From Seison nebaliae (lineage: Eukaryota; Rotifera; Pararotatoria; Seisonacea; Seisonidae): 33,589 bases of DNA. The stretch covers positions 1 through 33,589 of the forward strand of contig JALJEE010001167.1 of assembly GCA_023231475.1 (NCBI GenBank), in the 5' to 3' direction. This document shows, one piece after another, positions 1 through 8,999 of the stretch. The notes under the pieces were generated by a model. The model was not told where the DNA came from. It ran no database searches and was given only the letters and a program-made list of their open reading frames with translations. A program made the translations under genes and the position numbers. How positions within the stretch are numbered: position 1 is the stretch's first letter; each line of letters begins with the position of its first letter.

Positions 1-726
1 GGATATCATCTGCGTACGCGATAACTGCAGGAAAGGAATTCGTACCAACTTTAAAAGAGAATTTCCGATTGGATTCAATAAGAATTTCATCCAACACTTT
101 TCCAAAAATCCATGGAGCCAGAATACATCCTTGTCTCAATCCTTTATTTATACGAAACATATTAGATTTCTTCGATCCATCTTTAATACTCCGAATGAAT
201 TCGTAAAGATTTCATTGATAAACGAAAGAGAATGACCATCTATTCCTTCCTTTCGTAGAATATCAATACCATGTACCATGCTGACAGAATCGAAAGCTTT
301 CGAAGCATCCATGAGAAAGAAAACAAATTTCGAATTTAGAAGACGGGATGACGAGATAAGAAACTTCAGAAGGAGAATAAGTGGCAAAGTGCCTCTACTT
401 TTTTCCCGATAAGCGAATTGAAATTTCGACGAACATAACTCTTTCGCATATCTATTCTTAATAATCTGCTCGATCACTTTAATTAGAGCACTGGCAACAC
501 AAAAAGGACGATAAGAATTTACTTCCGAAGTGTCCTTACCGTGTCCTTTATAGATTGGACTGATCGAGAATACACTAATGTTACTGTAATCGAGATTACC
601 AGTTAAAACATCATTGATATATTGAACAATCAGTTGAAATGATGAGATCATTATGAGATCCAGTAAAATTGTTTTCAAATAAATTTTTTGACATTTGAAG
701 GAGAATTGGGGATTAGCTATCGACAG
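1..726 (-). mobile_element. Non-LTR retrotransposon reverse transcriptase fragment, broken
   Basis: On the minus strand this encodes the fingers and palm part of a LINE-type reverse transcriptase. The frame is open from about 726 down to a stop just left of 148. It contains a PIYKGHGKDTSEVNSYRP block, then QFAYREK, then the first catalytic motif FVFFLMDASKAFDS. Around 200-215 the homology moves to another frame, where GLRQGC and APWIF follow. At the window edge (1-25) that second frame reads AYADDI, the polymerase active-site motif. So the copy carries a frameshift and continues past the window. The N-terminal side stops abruptly near 726, where an in-frame stop lies upstream, which suits a truncated copy. 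No endonuclease domain, LTR or target-site duplication is visible. I do not assign a clade. Confidence 0.85.
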
Positions 727-958
727 AAAATGTCAAGATAAAATCGCATATAAATAGTTAAAAAAGAATTGAACTATATCAATTTTAATTTACACTATAT
801 CTACAAAATTTTCTGGAATTTTTCTAATCTACTATCTGATTTGAAACTTCCATTTCTCCTCACCACAACTTCAATTTAAATGACTGTTTATTTTTCGTTC
901 TATTTGTTCCAATCCATTTAACGTCATTCCATTCTCCAAATCATCAACAGATATCTAC
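727..958. other. Gap between the retroelement and the MFS gene
   Basis: About 230 nt of AT-rich DNA with stops in all frames. It presumably holds the 5' UTR and promoter of the MFS gene that follows. I see no clear TATA box or repeat. Confidence 0.4.
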
Positions 959-2698
959 ATGTTCTTAAAAAGCGATTTCAGTCCCAATCATCTCAAATGT
1001 CTATTAACTTTCTTTGGCTTATTATTAATCTTCTCAGCACATGGTTTGAACTACTGTTGGGGTTACCGTTACATTCATCTGCGTTAATGATAAAATTCAA
1101 ATTAATTAGATAATTTGAATATTTATTATACATCATATTTACGCAACAGATGTGATCAACGAATTAGATATTCTGATACGATTTGGGTGAAAACGATCAA
1201 TCCGCTTGGTCAAGGTTTGGGTGCAGTATTGGGAGGTATTCTACATCGTCACATAAAAGCCAAGAAAGTTATTTCTTTGGGTTGTATAATATATAAGTTT
1301 GTTCATTCTATGTTCATCAACGTCCAACTATTATTAAAACATATTATTTTCTTACATATTGTTAGTCTTGGTATATTCCTCAGTTATTTCACTATTCAAT
1401 ACAATCTTCCCACATTCATATTCAGTTATGGATTTCTATTTGGCTTAGGTGCCAACATTGTGTATGGTGTCATTCTACAAAACATGACGCAAGTTCATTT
1501 ATTCCATTCTCTTATTCATTCTCCCTAATAGTGGATGACAAAATATAGAGGAATATTCATAGGAATTGGTTCGTCAGGCTATGCTCTTTCTGGAATTATG
1601 TTCAACAAATTAATTGTTTATTACGTTAATCCGAAAAATAAGAAGCCATTAGATTACGATAAAAAGAATCCAGATGAAAAATATTTCGATGACGATGAAC
1701 TTCTCGATAAAATTCCCAAATTAATACTCATCATGGGTGTGGTATTTGCGGCTATACAGATATGTGGCATTTTGTGCACAATGAATGCACCAGAATGTGC
1801 ATCGAATCGAACGGAAGATAACAGAAAAAAATCGGTAAAGAAACAATTGGGAAAGATGAAGAATTTCTGGAGCGCATATAAATATCGAAGGAATTTCTTC
1901 TTGTTCCCTCTAATTATGTGTTTCCATTTATTCGCCTATTATGTATTCATGTCAATTTATAAAGTTTAACCATTTCACATTAAATCCAAAACTGATGGTT
2001 TAATTTCGAAGAATTTCGCATTTAAATTCGTTCCGGATGATAATTTTTTAGGAACCGTTGCTACTATTGGTGCTGTTGGCAATTTCCTGAGATTTATTCC
2101 CGTTTCATTTTATGATCAACTTAAATTTAAGGTTTTCTTCTCGTATTCTTTCGTGTACCATATCTCTCTAACAATTCTATCTTAGACGAATGCTTTATTA
2201 AATTTGACATGCGCTATAGTCATCTCATGTTTGATGCCTGTGACACCGTTATTATGGAAATGGGTATATGCCATGTTCATTTTCACATTCTACTTATTCA
2301 TGTCCGCCTTATATCCCATCGGATTTCTTGGGGTTTGTGAATTCTTTGGTGTGGAAAATGGATCTTTTATGTTCGGCATCTTTTCTGCTACATTAGTTTT
2401 TTTTAATTTTCTATTCAATCTTTAACATTTCCTTAGGTGACTGTTATGCCAATTTTAACAGTCGCAACGAAACCTTTATTCAATTACAGTTATGAGATAC
2501 TCTTTCTATACGTATCTTCTCTACTAATTATTTGTTCAATTCATTTTTTTTCTAATTCTAATCATTTTTTCAGCTTTCATCGCAACTTTATTTCTGAAAG
2601 CACCGTCCTTTCAATCGGAGAAGGAAACTGATAATATGGAAACATCTCAACATCAATTTTTAAACGATCAAAAAATAATTTCTTGGAATGAATCTTGA
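959..2698 (+). CDS. Major facilitator superfamily transporter, eight exons
   Basis: Exons: 959-1061, 1110-1296, 1366-1492, 1532-1963, 2012-2131, 2186-2395, 2437-2533, 2574-2698. Introns are 39-69 nt, all GT...AG, and all phases agree, giving about 466 residues. The N-terminus has TM1 (LLTFFGLLLIFSAHGL), then YYTSYLRNR and RYSDTIWV. GQGLGAVLGGILHRHIKAKK follows, a motif-A-like loop after TM2 (GG...KK). Further helices run to the C-terminus, with a charged central loop (residues about 170-245, DYDKKNPDEKYFDDDE) as in 6+6 MFS carriers. The pattern recalls monocarboxylate or oxalate/formate-type MFS proteins of invertebrates. The substrate cannot be read from sequence. The start is the only ATG upstream of TM1 that splices in frame. 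Confidence 0.82.
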
Positions 2699-2714
2699 AA
2701 AATTTTTAACTAGA

Positions 2715-2720
2715 AATAAA
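2715..2720 (+). terminator. Polyadenylation signal of the MFS gene
   Basis: AATAAA 17 nt after the MFS stop codon. It places the end of that transcript before the duplicated ABC fragment at 2777. Confidence 0.5.
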
Positions 2721-2776
2721 TGTGCAATTTCATTAGAAGAATTTGTCCCTTCTCTAATTCTCCTTGTGTCGAATGT

Positions 2777-2874
2777 AAGTTTATGCGAATGAGAGAATCA
2801 TCCAATTTTTTTCAATTATTCAAATCCATCAAATTCATCTATCCAGTAAGAAAACGATTATTTTCAGCTTTTCT
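2777..2874 (+). pseudogene. 98-nt duplicate of ABC-transporter coding sequence
   Basis: Matches 6739-6836, inside the ABCB10-like gene, over 98 nt with one mismatch (a T at about 2811 against C) and no gaps. It encodes FMRMRESSNFFQLFK and IYPVRKRLFSAF in the same orientation. Flanks on both sides are unrelated, and the frame stops soon after (2917). It lies 3.9 kb upstream of its source and just past the MFS poly(A) signal. It is too small to act as a transporter, so it is best called a fragment from local duplication. An assembly artefact is possible. Confidence 0.85.
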
Positions 2875-3441
2875 TAATATTTGTTCTCGTTTTAATTCCC
2901 ATGGGAAGAATAATTAAATTATTTGAAATTTGGAGAATTTTTCTCAAAATTCAATTTTTCACTGAAATATCGTAAAATTTTAGTTTGTTTTTCTATATTT
3001 TGTTATTTGAACTTGTTTATTCGCTTGAAATAAATTCTCGGTCATATTAAACCGATTGTTCACGATCCGTAACATTAAAAAATGGATGTTTCCTTAGAAG
3101 TACTGATGAGAAGAGAAAAAACGGAAAAAATATGGTTTTGTTTACGTCGTGGGGAAAGTACTCTGGAAGTGCTATCGACAATTGGGATTTGAAGTTAGTA
3201 ATTGTACCAACAAATTTTTTCTCTGGATGATTGATAATTGGAAGTGAACGTTTCATATTTCGATGGAAATGACACGGTTACCATGACAGAGATCATACTG
3301 ATTCCTAAGCTCAAATTATACGGAACAATAATAATTTTAATTGGAATAGTTCTTGAGGAATAAAGTTCTTTTTATTTGTCAATGTGAAAAGATAACGAAG
3401 GATAAATTCAATATTATTAGTAAGTTTTGTGAAAAAAGAAA

Positions 3442-3648
3442 ATGTCTTCAAACTCGTCGATGAAATCAGAAGAGATGATCCAGTATATCGAAAAAACGTT
3501 GGAGAAGATTAACGATCAAATGAAAGTGACATCAACGGAAATATTGCAAAGAATTGATGAAATGGGTGAACGGATGAATTCCATTGAGAATACGATTGAA
3601 AAATTAACTCAAAAATCAGTAGATGATCAACCGTTGAAAAAGGAGTAA
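3442..3648 (+). CDS. HSBP1: Heat shock factor binding protein 1-like coiled coil
   Basis: A 68-residue single-exon protein. Residues about 10-58 form one heptad-patterned helix (IEKTLEKINDQM, EILQRIDEMGERM, IENTIEKLTQK). Size, layout and the LQRIDEM...RMNSIENTIEKL stretch resemble HSBP1, whose core reads IIGRIDDM...RIDDLEKNIADL. HSBP1 family proteins are small trimeric coiled coils that bind the HSF1 trimerisation region and dampen the heat-shock response. They are also reported in WASH-complex assembly. The start ATG follows AT-rich leader sequence (AAAAAAGAAAATG). The gene converges on STARD7, 211 nt away. The call rests on a short helical motif, so another small coiled-coil protein is possible. 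Confidence 0.68.
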   Translation: MSSNSSMKSEEMIQYIEKTLEKINDQMKVTSTEILQRIDEMGERMNSIENTIEKLTQKSVDDQPLKKE

Positions 3649-3747
3649 AGAAAATTTGATATTTGCTCAACAAAATATAAATATTCGTTTTTTCTTTCAT
3701 AAATTTCTTTCAAAAAAAAAATCTAATCGAAAAAATCCTTTAGGAAT

Positions 3748-3778
3748 ATCATCATCATCATCATCATCATCACCATCA
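3748..3778. repeat. (ATC)n microsatellite
   Basis: About ten ATC/ACC triplets between the two convergent genes. Read on the minus strand it gives an Asp run in a spurious open frame. Confidence 0.85.
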
Positions 3779-3859
3779 TAGCTTTCTATGTTTTTCAAAT
3801 ATTTTTCTCCCTCCGAAAGAACGAACATTTGGGACAATATCTCAAAAATTGAATAAACA

Positions 3860-4975
3860 TCATTTCTTATTATAACAATCATGTTTCTTCTTACTCTTCA
3901 TGTCACGAATTGCGGCTTGATGTAAAGCAGTCAAGAAATCTTTCATTCCGCTTTTAGCGAGATAATGGAGAGTGGAATAAGCGGAAGTGTTGAGTTCGGG
4001 ATCGTCATAATATGAAATTAAATAATCAAATTGGACGATTTCTTTTAATTCGATATTCTCAATCCTCTTTCCCATGTTAGCCATATCCGACATTTGACGA
4101 CTGACTTTATCTTTAAACGATATGATATATTTACTTGAATGTGGAATCATAATCATATCGGATCGAAAACAATTGACGCGGACACCTCTAGGTTTAATGT
4201 TGAAGATATTCTCCGTATTCACATCGACAGCATGTGATGTGAGTAAGAGGAATTTTTTGCAAATCTTCTTTTGTCGACTATAAATATATTCGCGTGAACT
4301 GAACGGAAAAGGATAATTACAGAGCCAATATACCAAATCATTCTCTCCCAAATGGTCAGTAGGAGATTTGATGCTCCAATTGAGGATTTGTGGATCCCAC
4401 AATGAACGTCGGGCCAAATCCAATTGTTGTAAATAGAAAACGAATGGATTGACATCTTTGAATGTGCCGAAGCCTCGATATTCATATATAGAGGGTCGTT
4501 TCGCCAACGGCCTTCTCCAAATACAAAGTTCTTTCGTCTCGTATATCAATTCCCAATGTTTGAGTTCTTTGGCCTTTCCACTTTCCACTAACTGTTTCAT
4601 GAAAATACATTCCTTGTAATATTTGTCAATCTCTTCCTCACTCATCGATTTGACGACGGGTATAAATACGGAGGAGGAAAAGAGGAATAATAATTTATTC
4701 AATCTTCCTCGATTATTTGTTCGATTATTATAATTCTTCTCATACGATCTCCATTTCGCACCATTCATTAATCGATTTGGTTTGGTCTGAAAGGAAACAT
4801 TCTTTCCACTTAATGGATCTTTCACATATGGATTTAACGCTTTCTCTTCTACAACTTCTAATATGCGTTTACTCGGACACAGAAAATTGTATGAACGAGA
4901 AGCGAAATTGATGGGGACAAACCGTTTGAGGTTGACTACTTGCTTAAACCAAGAACGAAAATAAATCAGCTTCAT
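3860..4975 (-). CDS. STARD7: STARD7-like START-domain phospholipid transfer protein, mitochondrial
   Basis: A 371-residue intronless gene. The first 30 residues (MKLIYFRSWFKQVVNLKRF) are basic and hydrophobic without acid, like a mitochondrial presequence. Residues 98-108 form a short hydrophobic stretch that could anchor the protein. The START domain spans about 138-358: WELIYETKELCIWRRP, IYEYRGFGTFKDV, YPFPFSSREYIYSR, then DYLISYYDDPEL and SGMKDFLTALHQAAIR. The last two blocks match STARD7 of other animals closely. STARD7 carries phosphatidylcholine to mitochondria. One oddity is roughly 25 extra residues at about 281-315 (FKDKVSRQMSDMANMGKR...) between two conserved strands, compared with human STARD7. 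The initiator is the outermost ATG, which supplies the presequence. Confidence 0.88.
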   Translation of the reverse strand: MKLIYFRSWFKQVVNLKRFVPINFASRSYNFLCPSKRILEVVEEKALNPYVKDPLSGKNVSFQTKPNRLMNGAKWRSYEKNYNNRTNNRGRLNKLLFLFSSSVFIPVVKSMSEEEIDKYYKECIFMKQLVESGKAKELKHWELIYETKELCIWRRPLAKRPSIYEYRGFGTFKDVNPFVFYLQQLDLARRSLWDPQILNWSIKSPTDHLGENDLVYWLCNYPFPFSSREYIYSRQKKICKKFLLLTSHAVDVNTENIFNIKPRGVRVNCFRSDMIMIPHSSKYIISFKDKVSRQMSDMANMGKRIENIELKEIVQFDYLISYYDDPELNTSAYSTLHYLAKSGMKDFLTALHQAAIRDMKSKKKHDCYNKK

Positions 4976-5256
4976 ATCGAAGTGGAAAAAATTAAAAAAT
5001 TTTCGTTTTCATCTTTTCCATTTTTCTAAGCGTTCTTTCGTTAAGTTAAACAAGAAAACTTTTCCCAATCATATCAACGTGAAACTAAATAATTATTTCA
5101 ATTCAACTTAAAATTCGAAGGAGAAATAATTCAAATTTGGGAAGAATACAAAACACTTCCAAAAGAACGAAAGAAAAATTCAAGAACATTTTTATTAAAT
5201 TTTTCTTTAAAATTTCTCTTCTATAAATTGGAATTAAAAAAAATTTTTTTTTTCAG
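4976..5256. other. Gap between STARD7 and the Met-less ORF
   Basis: About 280 nt, AT-rich. On the plus strand no ATG occurs from 4914 to 5333. The region ends in a clear 3' splice site (T-rich tract then CAG at 5254-5256), with a second CAG at 5266-5268. It is therefore probably the tail of an intron plus the STARD7 promoter. Confidence 0.55.
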
Positions 5257-6661
5257 AAAAACTTTCAGAAATATCATCAAGCTGGAATCGACTCAGTTGA
5301 ACGAGAAAGAAGAGGAAATCTTGAGAGAGTGCAATGGATTAAGAGATTTCGCGAAGAAATTTTCGAATGAAGTCGATAATTGTCGTCAAGGCGAATTAGA
5401 TCAGTTGACGACGAACCATTTGCATGAGACAGATAAATTATTGGAAGAGATTACCGACTGGGAAGATATTCAGTGTATAGATTGGATAATTGATCAGTTT
5501 CTACATTTACAACTGAAAATCGAAAACATCCCATCAATCTACCATTGGTTACATCGAGATTTGAAGACGCATTTAAGTGAGAATTACAATATTCCCACTC
5601 TTTCCACCACGTATGATAAACAATTGAAGAAACTCAATTTCCCCATAAACGTTCAGATACAAACACAATTCTTTGACATTCAACGAACTCTTGATATAAC
5701 TCGAGAAATTATTCGCTGCCGTCCTCAACTTATTGAATTGGGGAAATTGTTCGATTTTGATAAACATCTGAACGGACAACCTGAGATAGAAAAGAAATCG
5801 GATGTTCGAAAAGTGAAGTGTGATCAAATTAAATCAAAAAAAGAATCATCAACTGTCGTACAGGAAGGTGAGAAGAAGAGTGAATTGTTAACGGATTTGA
5901 ACGAATCTGATAAGAAAAAGGAAACGGAAAAAGAAATTAGTGAAATAGAAGTTCCCAAAGAAGAAGATAAATTGCCGAGCGAAGAAGTGGTAGTTGATCA
6001 ACCGAAACAATCGACCTCCAACAATAAAGAAGTGGAAACGGATCGAGAAGAAGAGAAATTGATCGAAGAACAAGAAGAAGGAGAAATTGTTGAAAGTCCG
6101 AGTACAGTAGAAGATACAGGAGAAATTGAAGAAGCAAAAAAAGAAGAAAAGGAAAAAGGAAAAATCGAAGAGCCAAAAAAAGAAGAAAAGGAAAAAGGAG
6201 AAATTGAAGAATCAAAAAAAGAAGAGAAAAAAGGAGAAATCGAAGAATTAAAAAAAGAAGAAAAGGAAAAAAGAGAAATTGAAGACTCAAAAAACGAATA
6301 CGAGGAAAAAGAAAAGGAAAAAAGGAAAATTGAAGAACCAAAAAAAGAAGAAAAGGAGAAAGGAGCAATTGTTGAAGGAGAAGAAGAAGGGAAAGAGGAA
6401 GAGAAGATCAATAATCTTTCAGAAAAAGATTCGAAATTGAAAGAATCCAATAAAAGTGAAAAGCAGAAAATTAAACGAAAAAAACGACCATTGGAGAATA
6501 GTGAGCAAGTTAATAAAACCAAATCGGAATTGGAATCATTTCAAAAATTGACGGGTTTGACCAAACGAACCGAATTGCAACAAGAACAAGTGAAGAAGAG
6601 TATCGATTCATTGACTGAATTGTTAGATGAGATAAATTTATTTTTGATTCATACCGATTGA
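5257..6661 (+). CDS. Charged coiled-coil protein, 3' exon; start not found
   Basis: An open frame of about 467 residues with no methionine codon anywhere in frame. Residues 1-170 are mixed and helical (NEKEEEILREC, LEEITDWEDIQCIDWIIDQF, YHWLHRDLKTHL). Residues about 190-400 are Lys/Glu low complexity with a degenerate repeat of the form KKEEKEKGEIEE. The end is again helical (LTGLTKRTELQQ, SIDSLTELLDEINLF). The strong acceptor at 5254-5256 suggests this is a downstream exon. One frame-compatible first exon begins at ATG 4911 (in frame with 4863) with a donor at 4931, antisense to STARD7 coding sequence; this is untested. The stop codon ends 2 nt before the ABC gene's ATG. I do not recognise the family. 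Confidence 0.6.
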
Positions 6662-6663
6662 AA

Positions 6664-8685
6664 ATGTTTCCTTTTGCCACTTCCACATTTCTAAAAATTA
6701 ATCGACAATTATTCCATCGTCAATCCGTCCGTTCATTCAAGTTTATGCGAATGAGAGAATCATCCAATTTTTCTCAATTATTCAAATCCATCAAATTCAT
6801 CTATCCAGTAAGAAAACGATTATTTTCAGCTTTTCTCCTTTTAACTGTTTCATCTGCTGCAACTGTTACCGTTCCCTACATTCTCACACGCATGATCGAT
6901 GTCGCGTATACGACGAACACGAAATTTCCTGATTATTTGAAAAAGCGTTTGGAGAAAGTGGAGCGATACATTGAACCGATAACAGATCGATTATTGACTT
7001 ATTCGAATTTGAAAGATGAGAAATTGGAGATTAATCAAGTTCTCAATAAATTGCTCATCGTTTCCAGTTTCTTATTAGTTATCGTTCTCATTGGTAGTGC
7101 AGCGACTTGTGGGCGTGTTTTCCTCATTCAAACGAGCGCACAACGAGTTATTGGACATTTGAGAAAACGATTTTTCCAATCCATCATTCTGAAACAACCG
7201 TACGAATATTTCGGTACTAAAACTATCGGAGAATTATCATCGACACTTAATTCAGATACAGCAGTAGTTGGCACGTCTCTCACTCAACATGTGGCAGATG
7301 GAGCACGTTCATTTATTCAAGCTCTCGCTTGTATAGGAATGATGTTGTATATCTCACCATATTTAACGGTTGTCAGTTTGATGGTCGTTCCACCTGTCGC
7401 TATTTTCGGAATAGTTTATGGACGAAAAATGAAAGAGACATCCCAAGAAGTTCAACGAAGTTGGGCAAAAGCGAATGCTCATGCAGCTGAACGAATGTCT
7501 GCAATCGAATTAGTTCGAACATCATCGAAAGAATTAAGTGAATTAGATCAATATCAAAAATTAATTAATCAATCTCTTCTATTAACGAGAAAAGAAAGTT
7601 TGACAAGATCTATATTCTTCTCGATTGCTGGTGCAAGTGGCAATCTAGTCGTCCTTTCCGTTTTTTTCGCTGGAGGTATTCTCACTACTGTCTCACAATT
7701 TACTGTAGGAGATTTATCAGCATTTCTTTTCTATTCCGTTTATGTCGGTGTTGCTATCAGTAGTTTATCTTCATGTTATTCAGAATTGATGAAAGGAACA
7801 GGAGCATCATTACGACTCTTAAAATTGTTTGAGAATGAAAATAAAATTGCTCCATTTCAAAATTTCATTCAATTTCCATCAGATGGTGATAATCGGAAAT
7901 TAACGAAAAACGAATTCCTCAACGACGTTTTCCCCAATAGTGATCTCGTATTTCGTAACGTACATTTTGCCTATCCCTCAAGAAAAGACATTAAAGTTTT
8001 AGATGATACGACGATGAGATTGAAATCGAAAGAAATGAGCGCAATTGTGGGACATTCGGGTTGTGGAAAATCGACACTTTTTCGATTATTACTCAAATTA
8101 TTTCCCGTTCAATCGGGATCGATTAATCTTTCAGGAATTAATATTGAGAATATACCGCACGAATGGCTCCGTCAAGGAATCGGTTATGTTCCACAAGAAC
8201 CCATCATGTTATCAGGAACGATTCGAGAGAATATTCTCTATGGAATTCATCATCCCTCCAATGTCGACGACGATTATTTAGAAGAAATTATTCATCAAAC
8301 TTGTATGGAAAATTTCATCGAACATCTTCCCGATCGATTAGAGACACGTCTCGGAGAACGAGGATTACAAATGAGTTCGGGACAACGACAACGAATCGCT
8401 ATCGCTCGTGCAGCTATCAATTCACCAAAATTATTCTTATTAGATGAAGCCACATCAGCATTAGATGCTGATAGTGAATATGATATTCAAAAATGTCTCG
8501 AATCAATTACGAGGAAATGTACAACAATCATTATCGCACATCGTTTATCAACCGTCCGAAATGCCGATACGATTCATGTGATTGAACGTGGAGGGAAATT
8601 GATTGAAGCAGGAAATTTTTATGATTTATTATCTATCGAAAACGGTTCATTCCGTCGTCTAGTGAAGAAACAATCGTTAAATTAA
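6664..8685 (+). CDS. ABCB10: ABCB10-like mitochondrial half ABC transporter
   Basis: Intronless, 673 residues. The N-terminus (MFPFATSTFLKINRQLFHRQ) is Arg/Ser/Phe-rich without acid, like a mitochondrial presequence. Membrane domain about 40-360, starting RKRLFSAFLLLTVSSAATVT, with the ABCB-type segments FFQSIILKQPYEYF and GELSSTLNSDT. Nucleotide-binding domain about 420-665: Walker A GHSGCGKST (463-471), Q-loop Q511, signature MSSGQ (570-574) instead of LSGGQ, Walker B LFLLDEATSALD (D594, E595), and H-loop H626. One membrane domain plus one NBD means it must dimerise. ABCB10 sits in the inner membrane and supports haem synthesis and redox balance. ATG 6664 is used because the preceding TTG overlaps the upstream stop. 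Other mitochondrial ABCB members are possible. Confidence 0.9.
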   Translation: MFPFATSTFLKINRQLFHRQSVRSFKFMRMRESSNFSQLFKSIKFIYPVRKRLFSAFLLLTVSSAATVTVPYILTRMIDVAYTTNTKFPDYLKKRLEKVERYIEPITDRLLTYSNLKDEKLEINQVLNKLLIVSSFLLVIVLIGSAATCGRVFLIQTSAQRVIGHLRKRFFQSIILKQPYEYFGTKTIGELSSTLNSDTAVVGTSLTQHVADGARSFIQALACIGMMLYISPYLTVVSLMVVPPVAIFGIVYGRKMKETSQEVQRSWAKANAHAAERMSAIELVRTSSKELSELDQYQKLINQSLLLTRKESLTRSIFFSIAGASGNLVVLSVFFAGGILTTVSQFTVGDLSAFLFYSVYVGVAISSLSSCYSELMKGTGASLRLLKLFENENKIAPFQNFIQFPSDGDNRKLTKNEFLNDVFPNSDLVFRNVHFAYPSRKDIKVLDDTTMRLKSKEMSAIVGHSGCGKSTLFRLLLKLFPVQSGSINLSGINIENIPHEWLRQGIGYVPQEPIMLSGTIRENILYGIHHPSNVDDDYLEEIIHQTCMENFIEHLPDRLETRLGERGLQMSSGQRQRIAIARAAINSPKLFLLDEATSALDADSEYDIQKCLESITRKCTTIIIAHRLSTVRNADTIHVIERGGKLIEAGNFYDLLSIENGSFRRLVKKQSLN

Positions 8686-8999
8686 AAAAACAAATTTTTG
8701 TTTTTCTCTTTTTTTTTTCCATGAAATCAATAAACTTTTTTTTCCATAAAAAATTCCTCAATTTTTTTTACATTTTCCCATGGAAATATTGATAATTGAC
8801 GATTTTTTTTATAGTTTGTTTTAATTCGTTATAAAAAAGACATGATGAGAAGGAGACGAAAGGAATGAATAAGAAATGTTAAAAGAAGAATAGAAAGGAC
8901 GATTATCCAGTCAAAGTGGAAGCTTTATGGATGAATTTTGAGAAATAACGAAAAAAAAATCAGGAAAAGTTTCCATTTTGCAGGATTTCTGACAAACCA
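8686..8999. other. Gap between the ABC and ZDHHC genes
   Basis: About 310 nt holding the ABC 3' UTR, then the probable promoter and leader of the ZDHHC gene. No open frame or repeat of note beyond poly-A/T tracts. Confidence 0.4.
8729..8734 (+). terminator. Polyadenylation signal of the ABC gene
   Basis: AATAAA 43 nt after the ABC stop codon, followed by T-rich sequence. Confidence 0.5.

Larger units (their letters stand above)
2699..3441. other. Intergenic region with a stray coding fragment
   Basis: About 740 nt without a supported gene, apart from the 98-nt copy at 2777-2874. A second AATAAA lies near 3029. The short open frame on the minus strand at 3047-3256 shows no recognisable motif and is probably chance. 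Confidence 0.5.

Noticed and set aside
3047-3256. 69-codon minus-strand frame between the MFS and HSBP1 genes
   Set aside because: No motif, no supported splice partners and unremarkable composition.
5888-6522. Phe/Leu- and Ser-rich minus-strand frames under the charged ORF
   Set aside because: They are shadows of the Lys/Glu repeat; purine-rich coding DNA leaves the opposite strand open.
6810-6831. A 22-nt GTAAG...TTTTCAG segment inside the ABC gene resembling a tiny intron
   Set aside because: It reads in frame as conserved-looking TM1 lead-in (VRKRLFSA). Removing 22 nt would break the frame, and 22 nt is below any intron seen here.
8045-8447. Plus-strand frames inside the ABC nucleotide-binding domain
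   Set aside because: They overlap the Walker A to Walker B coding sequence in another frame and carry no motif.
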